Positions 7,917-17,222 of a stretch of 61,489 nucleotides of DNA are shown piece by piece (the first letter of the stretch is position 1; the number at the start of each line of letters is the position of its first letter). The notes beneath the pieces were generated by a model, which worked only from the letters and a program-made list of their open reading frames with translations, was not told where the DNA came from and did no database searches. The stretch lies in contig PKUD01000210.1 of NCBI GenBank assembly GCA_002869695.1, positions 1 through 61,489 on the forward strand. Reading direction: 5' to 3'. The position numbers and the translations under genes are program-made. Origin of the DNA: Desulfuromonas sp. (GTDB taxonomy: Bacteria; Desulfobacterota; Desulfuromonadia; Desulfuromonadales; Geopsychrobacteraceae).

Positions 7917-8110
7917 GAGTTTTCCTCCAGGACTTCAACGTTCTCCAGGTTATTCAGCAGCTCCATCAGCTCAAGCAATTCCAGCAGTTCAGCAACCTTG
8001 CGATCCTCTTCGCTGATCTGACCCGGTGGCGACTCCGGCTGTTCTTCCGCACCACTGATCGACAGTGTTGCAAACATAACCATGAGCAGTAAAACGACAA
8101 TTCGACTCAT
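7913..8110 (-). CDS. Small exported Leu/Glu-rich protein
   Basis: 65 residues, not recognised. A signal peptide (MSRIVVLLLMVMFATLSISG) is followed by about 45 residues, acidic, containing a run of Leu-Leu-Glu-Leu repeats (AELLELLELMELLNNLENVE) that would form an amphipathic helix. The periplasmic tail of the anti-sigma factor just upstream has a closely similar Leu/Glu/Asp pattern, so the two may pair. ATG 8110 overlaps the anti-sigma stop as ATGA; an upstream in-frame start two codons earlier is less likely. DUF3106 follows with another ATGA overlap. Confidence 0.75.
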   Translation of the reverse strand: MSRIVVLLLMVMFATLSISGAEEQPESPPGQISEEDRKVAELLELLELMELLNNLENVEVLEENS

Positions 8111-8556
8111 CCCCACTGCTCCATTTCCTGCAACAGTTCGAGATCCTTGAGCAGATCAAGGTCCTGCAGCAGTTCCAACTGTTCCAGCATCTCAAAATCA
8201 GCCATCGCAGGTTGGCCAGGCGCATTCGGCACCGTCAGATCGACAGGGCGTAACAACAGGATTGCCGCCACCATGGCCGCTGCAGCCAGCCCCCCGGCCC
8301 AGATCCCGGCTCGCGACTTCGATCTCTGCTGCGCTTGACTGGAAACCCTTTCGGCAAAACTGCGCCGCTGTGCCTGGCTGAGCTGCAGATGCGGTGTCGG
8401 AACGGCCGCCAGAACTTTCCGGATCTCTTTTAAGTCGTTCTGGCAGGCCGAGCAGTGCTGCAGGTGTAATTCCAGGTTTTGCGCTTCTGCCCCGGCCAGT
8501 TCGTCGTAATGATAGAGAGTCAACAGCTCTTTGTTGCATGGCTTATTCGGTTTCAT
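8107..8556 (-). CDS. Anti-sigma factor with zinc-finger domain and Leu-rich periplasmic tail
   Basis: 149 residues. The N-terminal cytoplasmic domain carries the zf-HC2 (anti-sigma) signature His-x3-Cys-x2-Cys (HLQHCSAC, about residues 30-37) that binds ECF sigma factors. One membrane segment (about 84-101, IWAGGLAAAAMVAAILLL) places the C-terminus in the periplasm. There residues 118-149 form a Leu/Asp/Glu helix (MLEQLELLQDLDLLKDLELL). It overlaps the sigma gene end by 14 bases and the next gene by ATGA. It should hold the sigma factor at the membrane until an envelope signal arrives. Confidence 0.88.
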   Translation of the reverse strand: MKPNKPCNKELLTLYHYDELAGAEAQNLELHLQHCSACQNDLKEIRKVLAAVPTPHLQLSQAQRRSFAERVSSQAQQRSKSRAGIWAGGLAAAAMVAAILLLRPVDLTVPNAPGQPAMADFEMLEQLELLQDLDLLKDLELLQEMEQWG

Positions 8557-9199
8557 AGTTCGCCTCCGCTGTTTCGCCGAATTCTTTGCGAAACTGGGTA
8601 ACTGCCCTGTGCAGGTGGGCCTTGACTGTCCCTTCCTTGAGCTCCAGTGTGGCCGCTATCTCCCGGATCGGCATACCCTCCATGTGGCGCAGCACAAAGA
8701 CAGTTTTCTGGCGCGCTGGCAATTTTTCCAGCACCTGTTGCATGCGCCGTCCGGCCTCCCTGGCCAAAAGTTGCTCCTGCGGTGAGGCCCGGTCATCAGC
8801 GACCAGATCTAGCGGATCCGGTTGTTCAGAGTTTTCGCTGCGGGAGAAAAAAAACTTTCTTCGCAACTTCTCCCTGCGTAAATGGTCAATCGCAAGGCGA
8901 CTCACGGTACGGTAAAGCCAGGTACCGATCCGGCTCTCACCGCGGAACCCGGGAAGTGATCGATAAAGACGGAGAAACGCTTCCTGGGCGATCTCCTCGG
9001 CGATCTCCCGCTGTCCGACAAGGCGCCAGGCCAGAGCAATGATTTTTTCGCTGTGCATTGCCACCAGTTGCGCAAACGCCTGCTCATGACCGCTGCGAGC
9101 CTGATCAAGCAGGATATCCTCAGTCACCGACTGGACCGGCAGAGAACAGCTATCGTCCATTGTCATCACGAGGGAACCCTTCAACTTGAACTCCGGCAT
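8543..9199 (-). CDS. ECF-type RNA polymerase sigma factor
   Basis: 218 residues. Region 2 (about residues 30-110) has the ECF pattern ending in RIGTWLYRTVSRLAIDHLRR, and region 4 (about 140-205) ends with LPARQKTVFVLRHMEGMPIREIAATLELKEGTVKAHLHRA, the -35-binding helix-turn-helix. A short acidic linker joins them. The start is uncertain: ATG 9199 has no clear ribosome site, and ATG 9166 is an alternative that keeps all of region 2. Its promoter pattern is repeated before two other nearby genes, which suggests autoregulation and defines a local regulon. First gene of a four-gene coupled operon with its anti-sigma factor. Confidence 0.92.
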   Translation of the reverse strand: MPEFKLKGSLVMTMDDSCSLPVQSVTEDILLDQARSGHEQAFAQLVAMHSEKIIALAWRLVGQREIAEEIAQEAFLRLYRSLPGFRGESRIGTWLYRTVSRLAIDHLRREKLRRKFFFSRSENSEQPDPLDLVADDRASPQEQLLAREAGRRMQQVLEKLPARQKTVFVLRHMEGMPIREIAATLELKEGTVKAHLHRAVTQFRKEFGETAEANYETE

Positions 9200-9239
9200 G
9201 TCGAGAAAATTAAACGGATATCCTTTTCGACTTGCCTAC

Positions 9240-9268
9240 TTAGACGGATAAACCTAAAGAAAGTTTAC
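9240..9268 (-). promoter_or_regulatory. ECF-sigma-type promoter of the sigma/anti-sigma operon
   Basis: Minus strand: GTAAAC (9268-9263), 16 bases, CGTCTAA (9246-9240). Resembles the sigma-E class layout (AACTT, 16 bases, TCTAA). The start of the sigma gene lies about 35 bases downstream. Confidence 0.8.
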
Positions 9269-9354
9269 CTGATCCTGACATTTATACCTCTGGGGGAGTT
9301 AAAAAGACCCCGTCAGGCATATTTCCGATTTTTTCTCCATCCTCACAAACAGAC

Positions 9355-9389
9355 AAAGGCCGCCCCCTGATGACAGGAGACGGCCTTTT
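9355..9389 (-). terminator. Intrinsic terminator after amt
   Basis: Minus strand AAAAGGCCG pairs with CGGCCTTT around a loop of about 18 bases that can pair partly on its own, followed by a T-rich run (GTCTGTTTGTG). It lies about 60 bases past the amt stop. Confidence 0.7.
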
Positions 9390-9450
9390 CAAGATCAATT
9401 TATAAGAGCTGGCGGGCCCTTTCGAACCCGCCATGGTCCGGGAGAAGAAC

Positions 9451-10836
9451 TCAGCTCTGTTTGACCGGTTTGCTGACAGCTGCATTCATAGCCTGAGCTG
9501 CTACATTGGAGGGCATGCCGGTACCGCCGCCGATGTGAATGGTCTGGAAGTCGGGATACGCTTCCATGCCGATCTCGGACAGGTCGAGGCCACGGTACTC
9601 GTCTTCTTCGCTAGCACGGATACCGATGGTGTACTTGAGAGCCAGCCAGACGATGGAAGAAGCGATCATCACATAGATACCGGTGGCGGCAACGCCGACG
9701 AACTGAACCCAGAAGCTGGTCTCTGGATCGGTGAAAGGAACCGCCATAGTGCCCCAGATACCGCAGACCAGGTGAACCGAGAGAGCACCAACCACGTCGT
9801 CAATCTTCAGCTTGTCGAACAGGGGAACGGCCAGAACAACCAGGATGCCACCAACGCCACCGATCAGGATGGCAGCACCAAGAGAAGGACTTGCAGGACC
9901 AGCAGTGATTGAGACCAGGCCGGCCAGAGCGCCGTTGAGGCCCATGGTCACGTCAACTTTTTTGTAGAGAACCTGAACCATGATCATTGCCGCGATCATA
10001 CCGCCGCAGGCAGCCAGATTGGTGTTGGCAATAACATTACCCATTTCGATGGCAGAAGCAGCATCGCCCAGAGCGAGAACCGAACCACCGTTAAAACCGT
10101 ACCAACCCATCCAGAGGATGAAGGTACCGAGGGTGGCCAGAGGGATGTTGGAACCAGGCATCGGCTTGACGCTGCCGTCCTTGCCGTACTTGCCTTTACG
10201 TGCGCCGAGGATGATGGCACCGGTAAAAGCAGCCCAGCCGCCGACCGAGTGAACGATAGTGGAACCGGCATAGTCAGCAAAACCCATCTCTGACAACCAG
10301 CCGCCACCCCAGCCCCAGGAGCCCTGGATCGGGTAGATAACACCGCAGAGGATGGCGCAGAAGAGCAGGAAGGACCAGAGCTTGATCCGCTCGGCAACAC
10401 AACCGGAAACAATCGAACAGGCCGCGCCGCAGAAGACCATCTGGAAGAACCAGTCGGATGAAGCGGAGTAACCAGCGGAGTAATCACCGGCCAGAGCAGC
10501 CGCATCATCAGCACCCCAGAGGCCGAGAGAACCGATGTAACCACCGTCAACACCGGCGTACATCAGGTTGTAGCCCATCAGGTAAAAGAGGATACCAGCG
10601 ATTCCGAACAGCGAGATGTTCTTCAGACAGATGGTGGCAACGTTCTTGGAACGAACCAGACCCGCTTCCAGCATACCGAAACCGGCGGCCATCCACATGA
10701 CCAGGATACCCATGATCAGGAACGAGAAGGTGTTAAGGATGTAGGACATTTCCGAAACCGGAGCGTCCTCGGCCAGGGCCAGAGTCGGCAAGGCGAGCAG
10801 CAGGCCCGCGACCATCAGGGAAATCGACTTTTTCAT
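9451..10836 (-). CDS. amt: Ammonium transporter (Amt/AmtB)
   Basis: 461 residues, inner-membrane trimeric ammonium channel. A cleavable N-terminal segment (MKKSISLMVAGLLLALPTLA, then AED) precedes eleven hydrophobic segments. The family signature DYAGSTIVHSVGGWAAFTGA (about residues 205-225) and the twin-histidine regions (HSVGG, HLVCGIWGTMAVPF) are present. The start at 10836 follows AAGGAG; a longer frame start 54 codons upstream lies within the glnK end and is not used. It is 40 bases after glnK, so both are one operon under the leader described at 11249-11340. GlnK blocks this channel when nitrogen is ample. Confidence 0.96.
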   Translation of the reverse strand: MKKSISLMVAGLLLALPTLALAEDAPVSEMSYILNTFSFLIMGILVMWMAAGFGMLEAGLVRSKNVATICLKNISLFGIAGILFYLMGYNLMYAGVDGGYIGSLGLWGADDAAALAGDYSAGYSASSDWFFQMVFCGAACSIVSGCVAERIKLWSFLLFCAILCGVIYPIQGSWGWGGGWLSEMGFADYAGSTIVHSVGGWAAFTGAIILGARKGKYGKDGSVKPMPGSNIPLATLGTFILWMGWYGFNGGSVLALGDAASAIEMGNVIANTNLAACGGMIAAMIMVQVLYKKVDVTMGLNGALAGLVSITAGPASPSLGAAILIGGVGGILVVLAVPLFDKLKIDDVVGALSVHLVCGIWGTMAVPFTDPETSFWVQFVGVAATGIYVMIASSIVWLALKYTIGIRASEEDEYRGLDLSEIGMEAYPDFQTIHIGGGTGMPSNVAAQAMNAAVSKPVKQS

Positions 10837-10876
10837 TGTTCTTCTCCTTATTTGGAATTTTCTTAAAATAATAGGT

Positions 10877-11368
<492 letters not shown>

Positions 11369-11411
11369 TTATGCCTCGCCTGCATCGTTGCCGGCGACAC
11401 GAAAGTATTCT

Positions 11412-11429
11412 TAGCAGACTCTGTGCCAA
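11412..11429 (-). promoter_or_regulatory. Sigma-54 promoter of glnK-amt
   Basis: Minus strand TTGGCAC-AGAGT-CTGC: GG at 11427-11426 and GC at 11415-11414, exactly 10 bases between them as sigma-54 requires. The leader to the glnK start is close to 190 bases. Confidence 0.75.
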
Positions 11430-11568
11430 AAGCTTAACTGGCTGATTTCACGTGCTCTTTTATTTTATCTGCTTATCTTTTGCACAATTTTTAAGCTATT
11501 CTGCTTTCTTCAGGGCAGTGCCGAGCCGCGAAAGTTGGCTGCACGTTGAAAGCGCAAAGTTTCTATTT

Positions 11569-13140
11569 TCAGCTTGCAGCCGGGAGCAGTATCTCGAAGC
11601 AGCACCCGGCGTCCACTTTCTTCTTCAGACGCAGGTCGCCGCCATGATCGGTGACGATTTTGCGGCAGATATAGAGTCCCAGGCCGGTCCCTTCGCCATC
11701 CTTGCGCGAGGTAAAGAACGGCTCAAAGATCTTATCTCTTAATCCCTCAGGGATTCCCGGCCCATTGTCGCTGATGCTCAACTTGACCCCGGCATCGGCG
11801 TAGGTCCGGCTACTCAAAGACAGCTCGCCCCCATTATCCATCGCCTGCACCGCATTCAGGATCAGGTTGATGAAAACCTGCTTGAAGGCGTTGCCATCCA
11901 CAGCGACCTCAGGCAGTTCTGAGTAGTTACGCACCAGATTGATCTGCTTGCGGTTGATCTCATAGCCGAGCAGCACCAGCACATCATCCATGACCTTGTT
12001 GAGGTCGGTCCCTTTCCGCTTGCCAGCCGAGTTGCCGGAAAATGAGAGAAGGCCGCTGGTCAGGGTCTTCAGTCGCGAGACCTCACTGTCAATCCGCTCA
12101 AGCAGTTCGCGCTGTTCGGCATCAAAACTCCCGTCGCGCAGCAAAAGCTGCCCGGCGTAACCGATGACCGCCAGCGGGTTGTTGATCTCGTGGGCGATCC
12201 CGGCGCTCATGCGACCGACCTCGGCCAGCTTTTCCGACTGGATGGTCTGTGCCAGCAGTTTTTCAAACTCGGTGATATCCTCGACGATAACAACCACGCC
12301 GATCGTTTCGCCGTTCTCTTTCAGTGGGGCCAGCCGACGCTTCTGCAGGCGGTTACCTCCCGCCCGGCCGCGATGCAGTATGCGCAGTTTTTCTGCTTCA
12401 CCGGTGGCAAGCACCCGCCGCAAGCGTTCGGCAATCCCTTCTTCTTCCAGCACCGGGAACAGCTCCAGAACCGACTTGCCCAGCGCCTGCTGGGCGCTGA
12501 TGCCACTCATCCGCCCCATCCGTTTGTTCCAGGAGGTGATACGCAGTTGGCGGTCCACCGTATAGATGCCAAGGCTGACACTCTGCAGAATCCGATCGTT
12601 AACCTGATGCAGTTCTTCATTGGCCCGAGACATGGCGCGCACGTCACGGTAGAGCCGGGCGTTTTCGATGGCAATCGCGGCCTGCCCGGCCATGGTCAAC
12701 AGGGCATCGCAATCGGTCTGGTTGAATGCGCCGGGACGCGGACTCTCAACGTTGAAAACGCCGATCACCCGGTCGCGGGAAATCAGCGGCACCGCCAGCT
12801 CCGAACGGGCATCGTCGATCCCCACCACGTAATCATCCAACTGAGTCAGGTCCTCGATCAGCATCGGCTCGCCGCTGCTGGCCACCCGTCCCATAACCCC
12901 TCGTCCGACCATCAAAAGCGGTTCGGTCGATTCGGCGCTGAACCCGAACGAGGCCACCGTGCGCAGCGATTGTCCATCCTCGGTCACCAGACGGATAATG
13001 GCATTCTCGAAACGGAAGACTTCCCGGGAAATCTCCAGAATCCGGTCGAGCAGATGATCCAGGTCGGTGATCGAGGCCAACTCCTTACCGATATCAATCA
13101 GCGCCTGGAATAATTTCTGTTGCTGGGTTTCCGGGCTCAT
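11569..13140 (-). CDS. Sensor histidine kinase (GAF-PAS-HisKA-HATPase), GnfK-like
   Basis: 523 residues, no membrane segments. Residues 1-165 are a GAF domain, 185-300 a PAS domain, then HisKA with His317 in [10 protein letters not shown], and a C-terminal HATPase with N (LNAVQAM), G1 (DNGPGIP) and G2 (GTGLGLY) boxes. It should phosphorylate the ANTAR response regulator encoded immediately upstream; the start ATG 13140 shares a base with that gene's stop codon. Geobacter sulfurreducens has a kinase/ANTAR pair (GnfK/GnfR) reported to control nitrogen-fixation genes by antitermination, and this pair with its glnK-amt neighbour fits that model. The input signal is not evident from sequence. Confidence 0.9.
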   Translation of the reverse strand: MSPETQQQKLFQALIDIGKELASITDLDHLLDRILEISREVFRFENAIIRLVTEDGQSLRTVASFGFSAESTEPLLMVGRGVMGRVASSGEPMLIEDLTQLDDYVVGIDDARSELAVPLISRDRVIGVFNVESPRPGAFNQTDCDALLTMAGQAAIAIENARLYRDVRAMSRANEELHQVNDRILQSVSLGIYTVDRQLRITSWNKRMGRMSGISAQQALGKSVLELFPVLEEEGIAERLRRVLATGEAEKLRILHRGRAGGNRLQKRRLAPLKENGETIGVVVIVEDITEFEKLLAQTIQSEKLAEVGRMSAGIAHEINNPLAVIGYAGQLLLRDGSFDAEQRELLERIDSEVSRLKTLTSGLLSFSGNSAGKRKGTDLNKVMDDVLVLLGYEINRKQINLVRNYSELPEVAVDGNAFKQVFINLILNAVQAMDNGGELSLSSRTYADAGVKLSISDNGPGIPEGLRDKIFEPFFTSRKDGEGTGLGLYICRKIVTDHGGDLRLKKKVDAGCCFEILLPAAS

Positions 13141-13703
13141 CAATCCGCCATCAACAAAATAGCCTCAGCCACTTCCTTCAATGACTTGCGCTTGTCCATT
13201 GCAAGCTTCTGCATCTTGCGGTAGGCCTCCGGCTCTGACAGCCCCTGGGCGATGAACACCCCCTTGGCCTTTTCAATCAGCTTGCGGGTCTCCAGCGTCT
13301 GCTTAAGCTCGTCCACTTCCTTGCGCAGCTCGTTCATGCTGATGAAGTGGTGAATCGACAGATCGACCGCGGGAGGCAGATCTTCGTTGCGGAAAGGTTT
13401 GAGCAGATAACTCATAACTCCCGCATCACGCGCCCGACCGACCGTCTCGGTATCGTGAGTTGCAGTCAACAGCACAATCGGCACCGGGCTATCCTTGCCT
13501 ATTTTTTCAGCAGCCGTGACTCCATCCATAACAGGCATCTGCACGTCCATTACAACCAGCAGTGGTTTTTCAAGGGCCACCAGATTCACAGCCTGGGCAC
13601 CGTCGGACGCTTCAATAATCCGCTCAAATCCGTAGGTATCAAGGGTTTCCATCACCTGACGACGCATCAAGGGCTCGTCGTCAACCACCAAAGCTGTTTT
13701 CAT
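13140..13703 (-). CDS. Response regulator with ANTAR RNA-binding domain, GnfR-like
   Basis: 187 residues. Residues 1-120 form a receiver domain with Asp53 (VVMDVQMPVMDG) and Lys in LLKPF. A coiled linker leads to an ANTAR domain (about 128-187: KLIEKAKGVFIAQGLSEPEA...), a three-helix RNA-binding fold that prevents transcription termination by stabilising paired hexaloop hairpins. ATG 13703 follows AGGAGAAG; the longer frame start is rejected. Coupled to the kinase gene. The likely target is the glnK leader 2 kb downstream (11249-11340), and related leaders elsewhere in the genome such as nif genes. Confidence 0.93.
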   Translation of the reverse strand: MKTALVVDDEPLMRRQVMETLDTYGFERIIEASDGAQAVNLVALEKPLLVVMDVQMPVMDGVTAAEKIGKDSPVPIVLLTATHDTETVGRARDAGVMSYLLKPFRNEDLPPAVDLSIHHFISMNELRKEVDELKQTLETRKLIEKAKGVFIAQGLSEPEAYRKMQKLAMDKRKSLKEVAEAILLMAD

Positions 13704-13849
13704 ATTCTCTTCTCCTAAGGAGTTATTAAAAAGTTCAGTTAAACAAGGAAATGCATAGAGGATGCCAGTAATCTCCTCTGAGGTGTATGCGAGCAGGGCA
13801 ATGAAGCTCCGCAATATTGCCCGGAGTACGGGTTCGGTTGTCCAAACGA

Positions 13850-13884
13850 CAAGAACCCACAGGATGTCGGCCTGTGGGTTCTTG
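13850..13884. repeat. Perfect 14-bp inverted repeat between the MOSC and ANTAR genes
   Basis: CAAGAACCCACAGG pairs perfectly with CCTGTGGGTTCTTG across a 7-base loop. No T-tract follows on either strand, so a classical terminator is not clear; it could still end the leftward MOSC transcript about 60 bases past its stop, as the stem is very stable. Confidence 0.6.
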
Positions 13885-13941
13885 ATTGTGTATCAGGGTC
13901 ATGTGGCAGTTGACGCTGCCGTGGGGGAACATGTCCCGGGA

Positions 13942-14394
13942 TTATCCTTCTCGCTCAATGTCTTGCGCCAGGAAGATGCCATCCCCGGTTGCGACCGAAC
14001 CACCGTTTAGCACCTTGGCAAAAATCCCCTCCTTCGGCATGACGCAGTCCCCGGCCTGATGATAAATGGCGCAGCGGGTATGACATTCCTTGCCGATCTG
14101 GGTCACCTCGAGCAGACAGTCATTGATTCTGAACTGGCTCCCCACAGGCAGATCAACCAGGGAAATCCCCTCAGTGGTTAAATTCTCGGCAAAATCACCG
14201 CTGTCGACATCCAGCCCAAGGGCACGCATTTTGTCGATACTCTCCCTGGCCAGCAAACTGACTTGGCGATGCCAGTCACCGGCATGGGCATCACCGATGA
14301 TCCCGTGGTTTTCCCGCAGGTCGACCTGTTCGACCGGGGTCTTACGCTCTCCCTTGTTACGGCTGATACAGGTTGCGACAATCTTTGCTGTCAT
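13942..14394 (-). CDS. MOSC-domain protein, molybdenum-cofactor related
   Basis: 150 residues, a single MOSC (Moco sulfurase C-terminal) domain. The central Cys in KECHTRCAIY (about residue 105) is the family cysteine, and GDAHAGDWHRQVSLL (about 35-50) and GDFAENLTTEG (about 70-80) are conserved. MOSC proteins handle Moco or its sulfur. It starts two bases after moaA ends, its GGAGG lying within the moaA end, so it is the last gene of the cofactor operon. Some annotations call such proteins MoaC-related or molybdenum cofactor sulfurase; substrate unknown. Confidence 0.85.
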   Translation of the reverse strand: MTAKIVATCISRNKGERKTPVEQVDLRENHGIIGDAHAGDWHRQVSLLARESIDKMRALGLDVDSGDFAENLTTEGISLVDLPVGSQFRINDCLLEVTQIGKECHTRCAIYHQAGDCVMPKEGIFAKVLNGGSVATGDGIFLAQDIEREG

Positions 14395-14395
14395 C

Positions 14396-15367
14396 CTATC
14401 CTCCTATTTTTGCCATACTGAATGCTGTTGAGGGATCCAGATCCTTGTCCAGCTGATGCCGCGGGGGCTTGGATTGAATGACCCGCTGCAGGGTCTTTTG
14501 CATGCACTCAATACCGGGGGCAGCCAGATCGGGTCTCAAGTCAACGGCACCCTGATCGAGCAGGCAGCTTTTAGCAAAGCCGGTCGAGGTAATGCGGATG
14601 CGATTACAGCTGCCACAAAAGTGATCACTCATCGGGCTGATGATGCCGATCGTGCCCGGAGCCCCGGCTATCCGGTAGGGTTTTGCCGGGCCGCTGAGCC
14701 GACCGCTGGAAAGTGGCTGCAGGTCGAACCGGTTTTGCAGTTGGGTCAAGATGTCCCGACTGGTGACAATTTTCTCTTTCCAGTCTGGTTCGCGAATGGT
14801 CGGCATGTACTCGATAAACCTGATGGACCAGTCTTTCTCTTGACTGAGTGACGCGAAAGGGATGATTTCATGATCATTGACGCCGCGCATGACAACCATG
14901 TTGAGCTTGATCTTCAGGCCAACGGCTTCAGCTTCCGCCAACCCCCGGAAGACCTTTGCCAGGTCACCCCCCCGGGTAATTGCTTTATAGTTCTCTTCCT
15001 GGAGGGAATCGATGCTGACGTTCAAACGCTGAGCCCCCGCACTCTTCAGGGCATGAGCCTGACCGCAAAGCAGCAGACCGTTGGTCGTGAGGGTCACTTC
15101 ATCAATGCCAGCTGTCTGAGCTACCTGCTGGATAAACCCAATCACGCCCTTGCGGACCAATGGTTCCCCGCCGGTGATGCGCACCTTGCGAACCCCAAGC
15201 GTGGTTGCCGCCTCGACAATGCGCAGAAAGTCCTCGAAGCGCAGAATGTCTTTGCAGCTGACCTGGTCGATGCCGTCGCTCGGCATACAATACTGGCAGC
15301 GCAGGTTGCACCGATCGGTTACCGAAAGACGCAAATAATTTATCGTCCGCCCCTGAGAGTCATTCAT
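14396..15367 (-). CDS. moaA: GTP 3',8-cyclase (MoaA)
   Basis: 323 residues, radical-SAM enzyme that starts molybdenum-cofactor synthesis by turning GTP into the 8-cyclodehydro intermediate. The N-terminal cluster motif CNLRCQYC (Cys20, Cys24, Cys27) and ITGGEP (about 69-74) are present, the second 4Fe-4S site is FCGSCNRIR, and the chain ends in the family C-terminus MAKIGG. The gene is the penultimate member of the leftward tup-moe-mob-moa run and its stop is followed after one base by the MOSC start. No moaC or moaB lies in the window. Confidence 0.96.
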   Translation of the reverse strand: MNDSQGRTINYLRLSVTDRCNLRCQYCMPSDGIDQVSCKDILRFEDFLRIVEAATTLGVRKVRITGGEPLVRKGVIGFIQQVAQTAGIDEVTLTTNGLLLCGQAHALKSAGAQRLNVSIDSLQEENYKAITRGGDLAKVFRGLAEAEAVGLKIKLNMVVMRGVNDHEIIPFASLSQEKDWSIRFIEYMPTIREPDWKEKIVTSRDILTQLQNRFDLQPLSSGRLSGPAKPYRIAGAPGTIGIISPMSDHFCGSCNRIRITSTGFAKSCLLDQGAVDLRPDLAAPGIECMQKTLQRVIQSKPPRHQLDKDLDPSTAFSMAKIGG

Positions 15368-15460
15368 TGAGATGCCGCTTCCTTCTTGCTTGAGCCTGAC
15401 TAGTTGCTGCGCCCGTCAAGTTCTTCGAATACGTGGCAGACGGATGCAAGCCGATGCGTG

Positions 15461-15976
15461 TCAAAGTTCGCAGGAGATCAGTAGAAAATCGACGATCGCT
15501 GCGGGGTTGTTCAGATCAAATTGCGGGACATCGATTTGCAGCTCGATATCAGTTGCCACAGCCAACAGATCGGGATCATGATGCTCTCCCCGGCAGAGGA
15601 GTGAGGAGTTACGCTCCTGTCGGTACACTTCAATTTTCGGCAGCCCGACCCGTTTGAACCCTTCGACCAGGATCAGATCAACATCCTTGAAATAGCGCTC
15701 GATCAGCTCCCCGATGTCCGGTGGCTGCCGGTGCTGTCTGACAAAAGCAAGTTTGCTGTCCGAACTGATCAGCATGCTGTCAGCACCGGAGGCAGTAAAC
15801 CGGTAGCTGTCCTTACCGGGATGGTCGATTTCAAATCTGTGAGCGTCATGCTTGATCGCGCCCACCCTGTAACCGCGCGTTTTCAGCTCACTGATCAGGG
15901 CCGTCACCAAGGTCGTTTTCCCGGTCCCGGAGCGGGCAACAAATGAGATTGCGGGTGGAGCGGATACTTCCCCCAT
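15461..15976 (-). CDS. mobB: Molybdopterin-guanine dinucleotide biosynthesis protein B (MobB)
   Basis: 171 residues. GTP-binding helper of MobA in making the guanine dinucleotide cofactor used by formate dehydrogenases. Walker A GTGKTT (about residues 18-23) and GAIKHDAHRF (about 40-50) match the family, as does ILVEGFKRVGLPKIEV. Start ATG 15976 lies one base after the moeA stop; the longer in-frame start inside moeA is rejected. MobA is carried elsewhere in the cluster as a fusion to FdhD. Confidence 0.93.
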   Translation of the reverse strand: MGEVSAPPAISFVARSGTGKTTLVTALISELKTRGYRVGAIKHDAHRFEIDHPGKDSYRFTASGADSMLISSDSKLAFVRQHRQPPDIGELIERYFKDVDLILVEGFKRVGLPKIEVYRQERNSSLLCRGEHHDPDLLAVATDIELQIDVPQFDLNNPAAIVDFLLISCEL

Positions 15977-15977
15977 G

Positions 15978-17195
15978 TCAGCTCCCCAGTGCCGTCGATG
16001 CTCCGAGCAGGTGCAGTTCGACCTCTTCTCCGGCAGCGAAATAATCCTTCTCCGCGGCAAGCAGGGCGACCCCCTGGGCGTTAACCAAGGTCCTCAGGAT
16101 ACCGGTGTTCTGATCCCCGGAGCTGCAGATTGTCATTTCTCCCTGCGCATCAAACTCTACCGCCACACGCATCAGCTGCAACCTTCCGGACTTTTTACTG
16201 ATCGGTTCCTGCAGCTTCGCCTTGAACAGCGGTTTGAGAACGGTCCGATGTCCCATCATCTTTAATAAAGCGGGCCGCACGAACTCCTCGAATGTCATCA
16301 TCGCAGACACCGGGTTCCCCGGCAGGGAAAAAACCGGCACCTTACCCTTCAGACCGAAAGCGGTCGGCTTACCCGGCTTGATGTTGACTTTCCAGAAATG
16401 CTGCTCGACCCCTAAGTCATCAAGCACTTCGCGCACGTAATCACGATCCCCTGCGGAGACTCCTGCCGACGTGATCAGAACGTCGGCCTCCAGCCCCTGG
16501 CTCATCTTTTCATACAGATTTTCTTTGCTGTCACGGGCAATACCGAGCATCACCGGGACTCCGCCAAGTTCACGCACCGCTGCCGCAAGAGCCCATGAAT
16601 TGCTGTTGACGATTGTCCCTTCGGCACCCTGCGCCCCCAGTTCCCGCAGCTCATCGCCGGTTGACAGGATGGCCACCCTGACCCGGCGCCCCACCCTCAC
16701 CTTCGGCAGGTCCATGCTCGCCAGCAAACTGATTTCGGCAGGGCGCAGCACAGTGCCGGCTTCGATGATCCGGTCACCCGGGCTGATGTCTTCACCCTGC
16801 CAACGGATATGAGCCCCGGGTTTCACCGTTCCCAGCATTGTCACCTGCTCAGGGGCCTCTTCGGTTTCTTCGAAGGGAACAACGGCATCGGCTCCGGGCG
16901 GGATCGGTGCTCCGGTCATAATCTTGACCGCAGTTCCCGGTTCGACCCGGCAGTTCAGTCCTCCCCCGGCAGGCAGGTACCCCGCCAGCGGCAGAACCGC
17001 GCCGGAAAAGCAATCAGCGGCTCGCAGCGCGTACCCGTCCATAGCCGAATTATCGAATGCCGGCAAAGGGAGCGGGGCGACGATATTTTCCGCCACGGCT
17101 CGACCTGCGGCATCAAGCAGCAGGGTATCTTCCGCTCCCAGAGGGGCAACGGAGGCGAGAATCTGATCCCGTGCCTGGTAAAAAGAGAGAACCAT
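15978..17195 (-). CDS. moeA: Molybdopterin molybdenumtransferase (MoeA)
   Basis: 405 residues, cytoplasmic. Inserts molybdate (or tungstate) into adenylated molybdopterin. N-terminal motif PAFDNSAMDGYALR (about 46-60), MTGAPIPPGADAVVPFE (about 93-110), ILSTGDEL (about 179-186) and SAGVSAGDRDYV (about 240) are all conserved, and PVFSLPGNPVSAM ends the core. Start ATG 17195 has AAGGAG upstream. It follows tupB by about 30 bases and precedes mobB by one base. In a tup operon it may favour tungsten, but that cannot be told from its sequence. Confidence 0.96.
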   Translation of the reverse strand: MVLSFYQARDQILASVAPLGAEDTLLLDAAGRAVAENIVAPLPLPAFDNSAMDGYALRAADCFSGAVLPLAGYLPAGGGLNCRVEPGTAVKIMTGAPIPPGADAVVPFEETEEAPEQVTMLGTVKPGAHIRWQGEDISPGDRIIEAGTVLRPAEISLLASMDLPKVRVGRRVRVAILSTGDELRELGAQGAEGTIVNSNSWALAAAVRELGGVPVMLGIARDSKENLYEKMSQGLEADVLITSAGVSAGDRDYVREVLDDLGVEQHFWKVNIKPGKPTAFGLKGKVPVFSLPGNPVSAMMTFEEFVRPALLKMMGHRTVLKPLFKAKLQEPISKKSGRLQLMRVAVEFDAQGEMTICSSGDQNTGILRTLVNAQGVALLAAEKDYFAAGEEVELHLLGASTALGS

Positions 17196-17222
17196 TTTAA
17201 GCTCCTTGAAAAGACAATCGCA

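Noticed and set aside
13850-13884. Hairpin as classical terminator
   Set aside because: No T-tract on either strand; kept only as an inverted repeat.
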